From: Limnohabitans sp.
Lineage (GTDB): Bacteria; Pseudomonadota; Gammaproteobacteria; Burkholderiales; Burkholderiaceae_C
Direction of reading: 5' to 3'
Assembly (NCBI GenBank): GCA_021300495.1
Contig: JAJTDK010000019.1
Coordinates: 1-64,000, forward strand
Length of the DNA: 64,000 nt
Under the pieces are notes generated by a model. That model was not told the DNA's origin. It ran no database searches and saw nothing but the letters and a program-made list of their open reading frames with translations. Positions 47,695 through 57,692 of the stretch are shown here, piece after piece. Every line of letters begins with the position of its first letter. The stretch's first letter is position 1. Made by a program: the position numbers and the translations under genes.

Positions 47695-50379
47695 TTAGAA
47701 CTTGTAGTTCGCTTTCACAACCAGTGCGCGACCCAGTGGGTCTGTGTAACGTGGATCGTAACCTTGTTGGAACGTAGCACCTTGGTTAGAGAAAGGTGGC
47801 TTGGTATCAAACACGTTGCGAAGCACAGCGCCCAATGTCAGGTTCTTCATGCCTGTGTAGCTCACGCCAAAGTCAACCAATGTGTAAGCTTTAACTTCAT
47901 TGATGTATGAAGGATCGGCATTTTCATCGGTGTAACCTGTCATGTGACGCACGCCAGTGCTGTAACGGTAGTTACCTTGTGCCATGGTGGTGGTCAAGTT
48001 GTGCTTCCAACGGAAGATGGGGCTTGCATCTTTGTACTTGCCAACGTTTTCAATGTACTCGCCACCGATTTCACGTTGGTATTGGTAGCTGTTCACAAAG
48101 GTACCGTCGTAGGTGAAGTTGGTCTTCAAGCCGGCGATGGTGGTTGTGTAAGCAGCACTGAAGTCCAAGCCATTGGTCTTCACATTGCCCAAGTTATCGG
48201 TCAATGTTTTGATGTAGGCAATGGCGTTAGAACCGGCTACTACTTGGCAACGTTCCCAATTCGCAGCTTCTGCTGTGCTCAGCGTATTGCATCGCACAAT
48301 TTTGCTTGCGTACTTGGCTTGGTCGTCAAAAATGGACTGCTCTGGGAACTCACTGATTTGGTTGTTCACACGCACGTTCCAGTAGTCAACGGTCATCAAC
48401 AGATTTTTGGCTGGCTGGAAGGCCGTTCCAAACGTGATTGCCTTTGATTTCTCAGGCTTCACATCTGGATTGCCACCGGTCAACCGCTGAGTCTGTTGGC
48501 CGCAATCACGCGACTGAATGCCAGCTGCGGTGGGAACACCTTTGGGGCACAAAATGGCGTCGTCCATGGCATTGCTAGAGAAAGTGCGAGCCTGTGGGCC
48601 GAACACGTCATCCAGTGAAGGTGCGCGAAAACCTGTGTTGGCAGAACCGCGCAACACTGCGGTTGGAGACAAGGTGTAACGGAAGCCAACTTTAGGGTTC
48701 ACACTGCTACCGAAGTCGCTGTAATTGTCAGCACGCAAAGCGGCTTGCAATTCCAACTGCTTGGACACAGGGAACAAAGCTTCGGCCACGAGTGCTGTAA
48801 CATCACGATTAGCCTTGTCTTTACTCACGTGATAAGGGCTACGACCAGCAGATGGAACGCTTGAAACCAATGCATCATCAGTGTCCGTGTTGTAAGACTC
48901 ACGACGAGCTTCAGCGCCCAATGAAACAGCTGCATTGCCGCCATCCATCTTGAACCAGTCACGGTTGAAGCGAGCGTCAATACCTGTGGCTGTTCCACGA
49001 CCTGTAGAGAACGTACCACGCGCTTTGGCAGCATCGATGTAATCAAGCGCAGCTGGGGTGTTGCTACCAAATGGGTTCAACAAACCACTGGTCACGCCCG
49101 CTTGAATTTTGGTCTTGCTGACATAGCCGTTGGTAGGGCCATCAGAGACAGTGCTAGAAGCTGAGTAGAAGCCAGTTTTGTAGTCCCATGCGCCTTCAAC
49201 ACCTGACAAATCAACCACAACACGGTTGGCTGTTGCGATAGAAGTGTTTTCACGACGACCTGCGGGAACCATGCGCCAACCAATACCGAGCAAGGCTTTG
49301 GTCGCATCCAAGCCTGCAAAATTTTTGGGATAGAAGGGGCTTGTGATGGGCATACTTAAGCCTGTCACTGGATCTGGTGCAACGCGAGCAACGTTGGTGT
49401 TCTCTGAGTGAACGGCTTCAACTGTCAACAAACGATCGCCACTCAAACGGAACGAGCCCTTGGCATTGATGTTCAAGTTTTCTGTTTCAGGAATGATGTC
49501 AATCGCTGATGTGTAATCGTAGCGGCACGTGACACCACCTTGATACAGCGATCCTGGGGGCGCGCAAGTTGGCGTTGTAATGTTGCCAGACTTGATAGCA
49601 CCAGCAGTGTTGTAGTAGTTGAAGTTGGCAGGAAATGTAGTGCCTGAAGTTTTGTTCAAACCATTGGCTGGAATCACGCCTGTCGCACCAAAAGCACGGT
49701 CAGTGGCTTTTGCGGATGCTTGATTCTTGTTGTCCAAAGAGAACCACAAGTTGTAACCGTCTTTAGACAAAGAGCCTTGGCCACCGGAGAAAGTGAAGCG
49801 TTTGATCTGGCCACCTGATGTTGAAGGATTGGTATTTTCAACGGCCAGGTCCATGCCTTGGTAATCACGTTTCGTAATGAAGTTGATCACACCGCCCACA
49901 GCGTCTGTACCATAAATGGCAGATGCGCCATCACGCAATACTTCGATGCGGTCTAGTGCTGCAAAGGGAATAGCGTTCAAGTCAACTGCGCTAGCGCCAA
50001 TGCCGAAGAAAGCCAAACGACGGCCATTCAATAAAATCAGTGTTTTGTTGGCACCCAAACCGCGTAAGCTGGCGTATGAGCCGCCACCGGTGCCAGAGCC
50101 AATACTTTGGCTACCACCCGTGCTAGATTGGCTTGAAGAAATACGCTGCACAATTTCTTCTGTGGAAGTCACACCCACAGACTTCAACTCTTCAGCTGAG
50201 TAGATCGAAACGGGCAGGGCACTTTGGTTTTCAATCGAACGTTTGATTGAAGAACCTGTGATGGTCACTGTATCAACCTGTTGAGCTTGTGCAAATTGCA
50301 TGCTCGCCAGCGTCAAAGCAGTGCCACCGAAAGCCAAGCAAAGTTGGCGATTCAGGGTGCTGATTTTGAATTGAGGCAT
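47695..50379 (-). CDS. TonB-dependent outer-membrane receptor
   Basis: An 894-residue outer-membrane active transporter. The signal peptide ends near residue 32 (ASMQFAQAQQ). A TonB-box-like VDTVTITGS follows, then the plug domain (about 45-160) with SIYSAEELKSVGVTSTEE, ASLRGLGANKTLILLNGRR, LDRIEVLRDGASAIYG and TDAVGGVINFITKR. The remaining 700 residues are the beta-barrel, ending in aromatic ANYKF. Two cysteines in the loop near APPGSLYQGGVTC suggest a disulfide. Proteins with this plug pattern include receptors for peptides, sugars and unknown ligands; nothing marks it as a siderophore receptor. A 228-base gap separates it from fabI. Confidence 0.9.
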   Translation of the reverse strand: MPQFKISTLNRQLCLAFGGTALTLASMQFAQAQQVDTVTITGSSIKRSIENQSALPVSIYSAEELKSVGVTSTEEIVQRISSSQSSTGGSQSIGSGTGGGSYASLRGLGANKTLILLNGRRLAFFGIGASAVDLNAIPFAALDRIEVLRDGASAIYGTDAVGGVINFITKRDYQGMDLAVENTNPSTSGGQIKRFTFSGGQGSLSKDGYNLWFSLDNKNQASAKATDRAFGATGVIPANGLNKTSGTTFPANFNYYNTAGAIKSGNITTPTCAPPGSLYQGGVTCRYDYTSAIDIIPETENLNINAKGSFRLSGDRLLTVEAVHSENTNVARVAPDPVTGLSMPITSPFYPKNFAGLDATKALLGIGWRMVPAGRRENTSIATANRVVVDLSGVEGAWDYKTGFYSASSTVSDGPTNGYVSKTKIQAGVTSGLLNPFGSNTPAALDYIDAAKARGTFSTGRGTATGIDARFNRDWFKMDGGNAAVSLGAEARRESYNTDTDDALVSSVPSAGRSPYHVSKDKANRDVTALVAEALFPVSKQLELQAALRADNYSDFGSSVNPKVGFRYTLSPTAVLRGSANTGFRAPSLDDVFGPQARTFSSNAMDDAILCPKGVPTAAGIQSRDCGQQTQRLTGGNPDVKPEKSKAITFGTAFQPAKNLLMTVDYWNVRVNNQISEFPEQSIFDDQAKYASKIVRCNTLSTAEAANWERCQVVAGSNAIAYIKTLTDNLGNVKTNGLDFSAAYTTTIAGLKTNFTYDGTFVNSYQYQREIGGEYIENVGKYKDASPIFRWKHNLTTTMAQGNYRYSTGVRHMTGYTDENADPSYINEVKAYTLVDFGVSYTGMKNLTLGAVLRNVFDTKPPFSNQGATFQQGYDPRYTDPLGRALVVKANYKF

Positions 50380-50552
50380 TATTGAGTCCTTTTGTATCTA
50401 AATGAATATGAGTTTGAACATAAAAATGATCTTTTAAAGCAACCAAACAACAGTGTTTGTTCAAAAAAAGACCAAAAGTTACATTTCAATGACCCATGCC
50501 CATGAATATGTGACAAAACCGAGAAAATTACTATTCTGACTTTCGTAAATGT

Positions 50553-50587
50553 TAAAAAAAAACAACGCCCTAAGGCGTTGCTTTTTT
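50553..50587 (-). terminator. Intrinsic terminator after fabI, probably bidirectional
   Basis: CAACGCC and GGCGTTG form a 7-bp stem with a 4-base loop. On the minus strand, downstream of fabI, it is followed by nine T residues. On the plus strand a shorter CTTTTTT follows. The rest of the gap up to the TonB-receptor start (50380-50552) is AT-rich and presumably holds that gene's promoter. Confidence 0.85.
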
Positions 50588-50607
50588 AAGCTCAACGAAT
50601 GCCGAAT

Positions 50608-51393
50608 TTAAACGCCGCCAATGCCTCCAACAACATGGCTAAATCCACCATCGACATACACAATTTCGGCCGAAATACCCGCCGACAAGGGGCTCATTAA
50701 AAAAGCCGCCGTGTTGCCCACATCTTCAATGGTCACATTGCGACGAATGGGCGAAGTAGAGGCAACGGCGCTCAAAATTTTGCCAAAGTCTTTGATGCCA
50801 CTGGCCGCCAGCGTTTTGATCGGACCCGCACTGATGCCATTCACTCGGATCTTTTTGGGCCCCAACGAATCGGCCAGATAGCGAACGGAGGCCTCGAGTG
50901 AAGCCTTGGCCAAGCCCATGGTGTTGTAGTTGGGCACAACTTTGACTGCGCCCAGGTAGGTCAAAGTAAGCAAAGCAGCGTCTTCTCTTAAAAAAGGCAA
51001 AGCCGCCTTGGCCATGGCAGGAAATGAATAGGCACTGATGTCATGCGCAATTTTGAAGCCTTCACGGCTTAAGCCTTCCATGAAATCACCTGCAATGGCT
51101 TCTCGTGGAGCGTAGCCAATGCTGTGCACGAACCCATCAAACTGAGGCCAGTGAAGCGACAAGTCTTTGAACAAGTTTTCAATTTGGGCGTCGTCTCCGA
51201 CATCGCAGTCGAATATCAGCTTAGAACCAAAGTCAGCAGCGAATTCGGTAATTCTGTCTTTGAAACGTTCCCCCACGTAACTGAAAGCCAACTCGGCACC
51301 TTGCGCATGGCACGCTTTGGCAATGCCATAGGCAATCGATCGGTTGGACAAAACCCCCGTGATGAGGATTTTTTTACCCTTTAAAAAGCTCAT
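50608..51393 (-). CDS. fabI: Enoyl-ACP reductase (NADH)
   Basis: Last step of each fatty-acid elongation cycle, reducing trans-2-enoyl-ACP. 261 residues from the ATG at 51393 (a TTG 21 bases upstream is in frame). It is an atypical short-chain dehydrogenase: [19 protein letters not shown] binds NADH, and the catalytic pair is the Y-x6-K pattern in [37 protein letters not shown] and [15 protein letters not shown] match FabI rather than FabL or FabV. It is a single-gene unit with its own terminator and no other fatty-acid genes nearby. Confidence 0.94.
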   Translation of the reverse strand: MSFLKGKKILITGVLSNRSIAYGIAKACHAQGAELAFSYVGERFKDRITEFAADFGSKLIFDCDVGDDAQIENLFKDLSLHWPQFDGFVHSIGYAPREAIAGDFMEGLSREGFKIAHDISAYSFPAMAKAALPFLREDAALLTLTYLGAVKVVPNYNTMGLAKASLEASVRYLADSLGPKKIRVNGISAGPIKTLAASGIKDFGKILSAVASTSPIRRNVTIEDVGNTAAFLMSPLSAGISAEIVYVDGGFSHVVGGIGGV

Positions 51394-51556
51394 GTTGTCG
51401 TTCTCATTGATCAAAGTCTTATTTTGACACGCTCAGTTTTTGAATCTTCTGATTGCGCTGTTGGCTTTACGCAACACGGGGTGCTTTCGGTTAACTATTT
51501 ATTAGGGGTTCAGTAAACTGTCAAATTCATTAAAACTACTAAAAAAGGTCATCAAG

Positions 51557-54322
51557 ATGTTCAAGCCATCCAAGATCAGCCTGGCAGTCATGGTTCTCAT
51601 GAGCACAGGTTTTAGCCAAATGTCTATCGCTCAATCTTCAGGATTGGCAGAAGTCACAATCACTGGGTCTAATTTGAAGCGCGCTGACAAAGAAGGCACG
51701 TCCCCCATTCAGACCATTACAGCCAAAGAAATCGAACAGTCCGGAGCAAGCAGCGTTCTACAACTTTTAAAGGCAGTGCCTTCAATGGGTGTCGGTGGCT
51801 ACAACGACACGCCTGACCAAAACGGCTTTTCTAGGGGCGTTGCAACAGCCTCTTTGCGCGCTTTGGGCTCTACGTCCACATTGATTTTGCTCAACGGCCG
51901 ACGCATGACGCCTTCTGCTTATGCCAACCCTAACAATGGCCAGTCGACGCTTTATGACTTGAACAGCATTCCAATTTCTGCCATCGAGCGCATTGAAATT
52001 TTCAAAGATGGCGCTTCAGCTGTCTATGGCTCAGATGCCATGGCTGGTGTGATCAACTTCATTACCAAAGCAGGTTTTGTGGGTGGCGAGGTTTCTACAA
52101 GCATCGGCTCCAATGACAACCAAGAATTTGGTCGCCGCAATGTAAACGGCACCCTGGGTGTGGGCGATTACAAAGCAGATGGCAAGAGCTTGATGTTGTC
52201 TTTTGACTTGTCGACCCAGAATGCCACCACTGTGCGAGATGGCTCCTTTGACATCAGGGCCTCTGAATATGCTGCGATGAACAATCGCTTGAACCCCTAT
52301 TACAGCTACGTCACCAATCAGGTCGGCGGATCTGCTTATGGCATTGCAGCTTCAAGCTTCCTGTCAGGTCGCACTTTCTGTAACTACGATGGCGATGCAT
52401 TCACTGACGTGCAAACAGCCGGCGAAGACTTTAGTGTTTTAGGCATTGGTAAATTCCGGATCAATGAAAACTTATCCGCTTTTGGAGAATTTGCTTTCAA
52501 TGACACGAAAAGAACTTACCGCTCGCCTGCACGGACCATCAGTGGTACTTCTCCCACGACCAACTTCTTGGTAGGCGGCATTGCCGATCCGTTCCAAGCC
52601 ATTTTGCCCATCGGCCATCCTGACAATCCATTCAAAGATGCTCGCACGGCTGTGATCTATCGTTTTGACAACCTCAAAACGGGCACCAGTTTGCTTAACC
52701 AAAATGCACGGGTTTTGGGTGGCTTTAAAGGTGTTCAAGGCGTATGGGATTGGGAAACTGCAGTCTTGTGGAACCAGTCGCGTCGTGAAGAAACTTCCTA
52801 TGGCTTTCTTTACTTGCCCACTTTGCGCAAGTTGACGACCGAAAATCGTTCATTGGCTTCTCTCGCTGCAGATCCAACAATTTCCAGAGATTTGACCAAT
52901 GTCGGCGTTGCTGAAATTGTTCAGTGGGATGCCAAAGCCACGCGAGAGTTGGGACAGCTGGAGGGTGGCAAGATTGGCTTAGCGGTTGGTATCGAGGCCC
53001 GTCAAGAGCGCCTAGGCATCGATCCTGATCCTGCCAATGCACGCGGTGATATCTTAGGCTTGTCGACGACGGCCATTCAAAGTAAGCGAGACGTGGTGTC
53101 TTCTTTCTTCGAATTCCGTACACCGTTCACCAAAACTTTCGAGATGGATTTTGCAGGCCGTTTTGACAAGTACCCCAGTTTAAAAACCAATTTCGTACCC
53201 AAAGTGGGCGCCAAGTGGAAAGCACAAGACGGACTGGCTTTCAGGGGTACCTACTCAGAAGGTTTCCGTGCGCCCGCTTTGTCACAAGTGGCATCAGGTG
53301 GCGCGCAATTCTTCTTAAACGGTACGGTCGATCCAATTCGTTGTCCTGATGGCGTGACGCCTGTTGCAGGCGCAGACCAAACCGATTGCTCGAAGAGTGT
53401 GTCAGGCGTTGGTGGCTCCAACCCAGAACTCAAACCTGAGAAATCCAAGGGCTTCTCGCTGGGCATGATTTACTCACCCACCAAAGACATTGATGTTTTG
53501 ATTGACACCTACAAAGTGCGTCAAGAGAATGAAGTGGCATTGGGCAGCGCAACTTATCTGCTTGAGCACCCAGAACGATTTCCTGCGGATTCAATCACGC
53601 GTGACACCAATCCTTTGAACCAATTGAAGGATGCCAATGGCAACGCAATTCCAGGAACAGGCCCTTTGATTGCCGTCAAAACGCCATGGGTGAACCAAGG
53701 TGCCACTGAAATTACCGGCATTGACATTGAGTTGAAATCTCGCAACAACTTGGGCGAGTATGGCCGTTTGACATCTACGTTCAAGATGACGCACTTGATG
53801 TCCTACATGCGCGCAGAAGCACCTGGTGATTTCATGCGCAATGCCGTGGGTACCTATGGTGGTTTGAATGATTGGGCCACGTCCGTGGGTGCAATTCCGC
53901 GCAACCGCTTTAGCTTGTCAACCGCCCTAGAGCAGGGCTCACACATCTTCTTGGCAGCCATGAAGATGACCACCTCTATTTCTATGATGCGTCGCTATGA
54001 CGGCTCTACAGAATATCCAGTGGCATATTGTCACTACGGTTCTGGTCAGCCTAAAACTGCTACATCATTGGGTGGCGTGCCTCTGTACAACACCTATTAC
54101 CCAGATTGTAAAGTGCCATCGTGGAAAACATTTGATGTGGGTTACATGTACAACGGCATTAAGAACTTTAACCTGGGCGTGAACATCTCCAACGTGTTTG
54201 ACAAGCCAGCACCGTACTACCCTGGCTCTAATACCAGTACCACTGTGCAACAAGGTTACAACTCTGGGCTCTACAACAACACAGGTCGCTACACACGCTT
54301 TACAGCCAAGTACACTTTTTAA
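51557..54322 (+). CDS. TonB-dependent outer-membrane receptor upstream of a peptide-type ABC importer
   Basis: A 921-residue receptor. The signal peptide ends near residue 26 (SQMSIAQSS). The TonB-box-like region AEVTITGSN is followed by the plug domain with IQTITAKEIEQSGASSVLQL, ATASLRALGSTSTLILLNG and DGASAVYGSDAMAGVINFIT. The barrel ends RFTAKYTF with terminal phenylalanine. It shares plug motifs with the receptor at 47695 but differs in length and loops, so they are distant paralogues. A terminator separates it from the ABC importer genes on the same strand, so it is its own transcript; a joint role with that importer is an inference from position. Confidence 0.9.
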   Translation: MFKPSKISLAVMVLMSTGFSQMSIAQSSGLAEVTITGSNLKRADKEGTSPIQTITAKEIEQSGASSVLQLLKAVPSMGVGGYNDTPDQNGFSRGVATASLRALGSTSTLILLNGRRMTPSAYANPNNGQSTLYDLNSIPISAIERIEIFKDGASAVYGSDAMAGVINFITKAGFVGGEVSTSIGSNDNQEFGRRNVNGTLGVGDYKADGKSLMLSFDLSTQNATTVRDGSFDIRASEYAAMNNRLNPYYSYVTNQVGGSAYGIAASSFLSGRTFCNYDGDAFTDVQTAGEDFSVLGIGKFRINENLSAFGEFAFNDTKRTYRSPARTISGTSPTTNFLVGGIADPFQAILPIGHPDNPFKDARTAVIYRFDNLKTGTSLLNQNARVLGGFKGVQGVWDWETAVLWNQSRREETSYGFLYLPTLRKLTTENRSLASLAADPTISRDLTNVGVAEIVQWDAKATRELGQLEGGKIGLAVGIEARQERLGIDPDPANARGDILGLSTTAIQSKRDVVSSFFEFRTPFTKTFEMDFAGRFDKYPSLKTNFVPKVGAKWKAQDGLAFRGTYSEGFRAPALSQVASGGAQFFLNGTVDPIRCPDGVTPVAGADQTDCSKSVSGVGGSNPELKPEKSKGFSLGMIYSPTKDIDVLIDTYKVRQENEVALGSATYLLEHPERFPADSITRDTNPLNQLKDANGNAIPGTGPLIAVKTPWVNQGATEITGIDIELKSRNNLGEYGRLTSTFKMTHLMSYMRAEAPGDFMRNAVGTYGGLNDWATSVGAIPRNRFSLSTALEQGSHIFLAAMKMTTSISMMRRYDGSTEYPVAYCHYGSGQPKTATSLGGVPLYNTYYPDCKVPSWKTFDVGYMYNGIKNFNLGVNISNVFDKPAPYYPGSNTSTTVQQGYNSGLYNNTGRYTRFTAKYTF

Positions 54323-54364
54323 GGCCGTATCTTTTGATTTAACGCTTAGTTGATCGTGACTACC

Positions 54365-54394
54365 AAAACGCCTCTTTTTGAGGCGTTTTTCTTT
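54365..54394 (+). terminator. Intrinsic terminator after the second TonB receptor
   Basis: AAAACGCCTC pairs with GAGGCGTTTT around a TTTTT loop, followed by more T residues. The stem is ten base pairs. It lies 42 bases after the receptor stop and before the next gene's signal sequence. Confidence 0.88.
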
Positions 54395-54461
54395 GATGAA
54401 GACTTATGACACATGGCATTCAGCTTGCGCTAAAGTACAGCATCTCTTGAAAATAAAAACC

Positions 54462-56708
54462 ATGTTCAGCCAAATCAAACGCTTGTATTTTTTTGTAGCC
54501 TGCACAATGGCTCTAAGCCTTCTGCTGGGCTGCGGTGGTGTCACGAACGAACCTGTACCCAAAGCCCTGCTGGCCGAAAATGTGTTGTTCAGCTCTTATC
54601 AAGAATCGCCTAAATATTTGGATTCCACTTCTTCTTACAGCAACAACGAAACGCCGTGGACTTATGCTGTCTACGAGCCGCCCTTGAAGTACCACTACCT
54701 CAAGAGGCCTTATGAATTGGAACCCCGTACCCTGACAGAGCTGCCCAGTGTTAAATTTTTGAGCAAGGAAGGCAAAGAGCTTTCGATTCAGACACCCGCT
54801 GATCAAATCGCAGAGAGTGTGTTTGAACTCAAAATTCAACCAGGCATTTTGTACCAGCCCCATCCTGCGTTTGCCAAGAAGCCAGATGGCGAGTACAGAT
54901 ATTTGTCTTTGAAGGAATCTGACTTTGAAGGCATTCGGAGGCCTTATGACTTTGAACACATGGGCACTAGAGAGTTGCGTGCAGAAGACTATGCCTACGC
55001 CATCAAACGTTTGGCAACGCCTCGCATCAAGTCACCCTCATTTGGCTTTTTGTCAGAAAAGATTGTGGGACTTGGCGAATATGGCAAACAAATCAAAACT
55101 TTCAATGAAAAACTGAAGGTCGGAAAAACAGCCAGAGAAGTCGGCCCCTTTGGCCATTTGCCTTGGCTGGACTTTAGAGAGCATGCGTTTTCTGGTGTTG
55201 AGGTGATAGATGCCCACACTCTGAAAATTCGAGTTGTTGGAAAATACCCTCAATTTAAATATTGGTTGGCCATGACCTTCCTTTCGCCTATCCCTTGGGA
55301 GGTTGATGCTTTTTACGCGCAAGAGGGCATGTCGCGGCGCAATTTAAATCCAGACACCTGGCCAGTCGGAACCGGGCCTTACATGCTCACCGAATATGTT
55401 CCCAATTCGCGCATGGAGTTGGTTCGAAATCCCAATTACCGAGGTGTTCCTTATCCATGCGAAGGTGAACCAGGCGACCAAGAAAAAGGCCTGCTGAAGG
55501 ACTGTGGCAAAAGAACGCCCTTTGTTGACAAGGTGGTGTCGGTCATCGAAAAAGAAGGAACTTCTGTGGCCACCAAATTCATCCAAGGCTACTACGACAT
55601 TCCGCAACTTGAACGTGGCGAGCCAGGCATTGGCTATCAGGTTTCAATTCAAGATGGCACCGGACGTGCCAAAGAATTGCTTGAACGAAAAATCCAACTG
55701 CCCAGCACCATTCAGGTTGGTTTTTGGCACTTCGGTTTCAATTGGTTAGACCCCGTTGTTGGTTTGGGTAAAACACCAGAAGACCAAGTTCGAAATAAAA
55801 AATTGAGGCAAGCATTGGCCATTGCCTTTGACTTTGAAGAGTATGTCTCTATCTTCGAAGATGACCGTGCTCAGGTCAATCACAGCGTGGTCGTACCTGG
55901 TTTATTTGGTAACAACTTGTCCAATCCCAACCCCGTCATTTACGACAAAATGTCAGATGGCAAATTCAAACGCAAGTCAATTGAAGTTGCTAAAAAATTA
56001 TTGGCTGAGGCAGGCTACCCAGACGGTCGAGATCTCAAAACAGGGCAACCCTTGGTATTGAACTACGACACGCAGGGCGTAGGGCCTGGATACAAAGCAC
56101 GCTTGGATTGGGTGTCTAAACAGTTTGCCAAGCTCAATGTTCAAATTGAAATTCGCAACACAGACTACAACCGTTTTCAAGACAAGATGCGCAAAGGTTC
56201 AGCCCAATTCTTTTTTTGGGGCTGGCTGGCCGACTACCCAGACCCAGAGAATTTCCTTTTCTTGTTATACGGCCCCAACTCCAAGGCCAAGTTTGATGGA
56301 GAAAATGCTGCCAATTTCGCAAATCCTGAATTCGATCAGTTGTTCGATCGCATGAAGGACTTGGAAGATACGCCTGAAAGGGCCGCCATGATTGCCCGCA
56401 TGATTGCAATCATGCAGGAAGAAATGCCCATGCTGTTTGGTTGGTCTGAAGAGTTTGGTGGCGCCTACCACCAGTGGGTGGGCAATGGTAAGCCCTCCAA
56501 TATCATTCGCGACAGCTTGCCTTATTTGAGAATTGATGCGCCACTGCGCACCAGCAAAATCAAAGAGTGGAACCAAGCCATTTGGTGGCCTCTAGCTGCA
56601 CTTCCTCTCTTGTTACTTGCAGTGGCTTGGCCTGCATGGCAAGCTTGGAAAAGGCGTCAATTACAGCGTGCCGTTCAAACGGGCGTTGCCACACCCAGGA
56701 GTTTGTGA
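54462..56708 (+). CDS. Peptide-type ABC substrate-binding lipoprotein with a C-terminal membrane helix
   Basis: SBP family 5 protein, 748 residues from the ATG at 54462; upstream in-frame codons add a polar stretch before the signal and are rejected. The lipobox LLGC puts the lipidated cysteine at residue 24. Family features include TLTELPSVKFLSKEGKELS, RELRAEDYAYAIKRLATP, WPVGTGPYMLTEYVPNSRM, RNKKLRQALAIAFDFEEY and FFFWGWLADYPDPENF. Unusually, residues about 706-729 (WWPLAALPLLLLAVAWPAW) form a hydrophobic helix followed by KRRQLQR, so the protein seems anchored at both ends of its chain. It overlaps the next permease start by one base. Confidence 0.88.
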   Translation: MFSQIKRLYFFVACTMALSLLLGCGGVTNEPVPKALLAENVLFSSYQESPKYLDSTSSYSNNETPWTYAVYEPPLKYHYLKRPYELEPRTLTELPSVKFLSKEGKELSIQTPADQIAESVFELKIQPGILYQPHPAFAKKPDGEYRYLSLKESDFEGIRRPYDFEHMGTRELRAEDYAYAIKRLATPRIKSPSFGFLSEKIVGLGEYGKQIKTFNEKLKVGKTAREVGPFGHLPWLDFREHAFSGVEVIDAHTLKIRVVGKYPQFKYWLAMTFLSPIPWEVDAFYAQEGMSRRNLNPDTWPVGTGPYMLTEYVPNSRMELVRNPNYRGVPYPCEGEPGDQEKGLLKDCGKRTPFVDKVVSVIEKEGTSVATKFIQGYYDIPQLERGEPGIGYQVSIQDGTGRAKELLERKIQLPSTIQVGFWHFGFNWLDPVVGLGKTPEDQVRNKKLRQALAIAFDFEEYVSIFEDDRAQVNHSVVVPGLFGNNLSNPNPVIYDKMSDGKFKRKSIEVAKKLLAEAGYPDGRDLKTGQPLVLNYDTQGVGPGYKARLDWVSKQFAKLNVQIEIRNTDYNRFQDKMRKGSAQFFFWGWLADYPDPENFLFLLYGPNSKAKFDGENAANFANPEFDQLFDRMKDLEDTPERAAMIARMIAIMQEEMPMLFGWSEEFGGAYHQWVGNGKPSNIIRDSLPYLRIDAPLRTSKIKEWNQAIWWPLAALPLLLLAVAWPAWQAWKRRQLQRAVQTGVATPRSL

Positions 56709-57685
56709 TGTTGCGATTTTTAACACGCAAGTTGGCCTATGGTTTGGCCATTTTGATCGGCATCAACTTGCTCACCTTTGTACTTTTTTTCAAAGTCAAT
56801 ACACCAGACGACATGGCACGCATGCAACTGGGTGGTAAGCGCGTCACACCCGAAGCCATTGAAAAATGGAAGGCAGAACGGGGCTACGACCGGCCTTTGT
56901 TTTTCAATGAACAAGAGCAGGGCATTGCAAAACTAAGCAATACATTATTTACGGACAGTTCTTTGTGCATGTTTGCCTTTGACTTTGGTCGCGCTGACAG
57001 TGGCCGTGACATTGCTTCAGAAATTGTGAGGCGTGCAGGGCCCTCCATTGCCTTGGCTTTACCGACCTTTGTTGTTGGCTTAGGCGTGTCGATTGTGTTG
57101 GCTCTGGGCTTGGCATTTTTCAGAGCCACCTACCTTGATTTTTGGGGCACCGTTTTGTGCGTGGTGTTCATGTCCATTTCGTCGCTTTTTTTCATTGTGA
57201 TGGGGCAGTTCATGTTCTCGCGAGTGCTGCAGCTCATGCCCGTTTCGGGCTTTGCGCCAGGGATGGATGCTTGGCGTTTCTTGGTGCTGCCAATAGCTGT
57301 GGGGATCTTGTCTAGACTGGGTGGCGAAGTGCGATTTAACAGAACGCTTTTCATGGAAGAAATTGGCAAGGACTATGTTCGGACCGCTAGATCCAAAGGC
57401 TTGTCTGAAAGCAGAGTCCTTTTGGTTCATGTTCTTCGAAATGCACTCATCCCCATCTTGAGTGCTTCTGTGGCAGTGATTCCTTTGCTGTTCATGGGGA
57501 GCTTAATCACAGAATCATTTTTTGCCATTCCAGGTTTAGGCAGTTATTTAATTGAAGCCATTGCAGGCCAAGACTTTGCCATCGTTCGTGCGATGGTTTT
57601 CATAGGTTCATTTTTGTACATCCTTGGTTTGATCTTGACAGACATCAGCTATACCTTGGCTGACCCACGCATTCGTTTGCAGTAA
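56708..57685 (+). CDS. Peptide-type ABC transporter permease, DppB family
   Basis: First permease of the third importer, 325 residues from the ATG at 56708 that shares one base with the previous stop (TGATG), indicating translational coupling. The N-terminal helix LAYGLAILIGINLLTFVLFF is followed by a periplasmic loop with VTPEAIEKWKAERGYDRPLF, longer than usual. The coupling region DYVRTARSKGLSESRV with HVLRNALIPILS is typical. The end reads TLADPRIRLQ. Seven bases separate it from the second permease. Confidence 0.93.
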   Translation: MLRFLTRKLAYGLAILIGINLLTFVLFFKVNTPDDMARMQLGGKRVTPEAIEKWKAERGYDRPLFFNEQEQGIAKLSNTLFTDSSLCMFAFDFGRADSGRDIASEIVRRAGPSIALALPTFVVGLGVSIVLALGLAFFRATYLDFWGTVLCVVFMSISSLFFIVMGQFMFSRVLQLMPVSGFAPGMDAWRFLVLPIAVGILSRLGGEVRFNRTLFMEEIGKDYVRTARSKGLSESRVLLVHVLRNALIPILSASVAVIPLLFMGSLITESFFAIPGLGSYLIEAIAGQDFAIVRAMVFIGSFLYILGLILTDISYTLADPRIRLQ

Positions 57686-57692
57686 GCCCACC

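Noticed and set aside
47695-54322. Siderophore or iron-regulated uptake for the two TonB receptors
   Set aside because: No Fur-box-like sequence was seen upstream of either gene and no siderophore genes are nearby; the receptor plug pattern is not ligand-specific.
54378-54461. Upstream ATG at 54378 as start of the binding lipoprotein
   Set aside because: It would place 28 polar residues before the signal sequence and lies inside the terminator region of the receptor gene; the ATG at 54462 gives a proper lipobox at residue 24.
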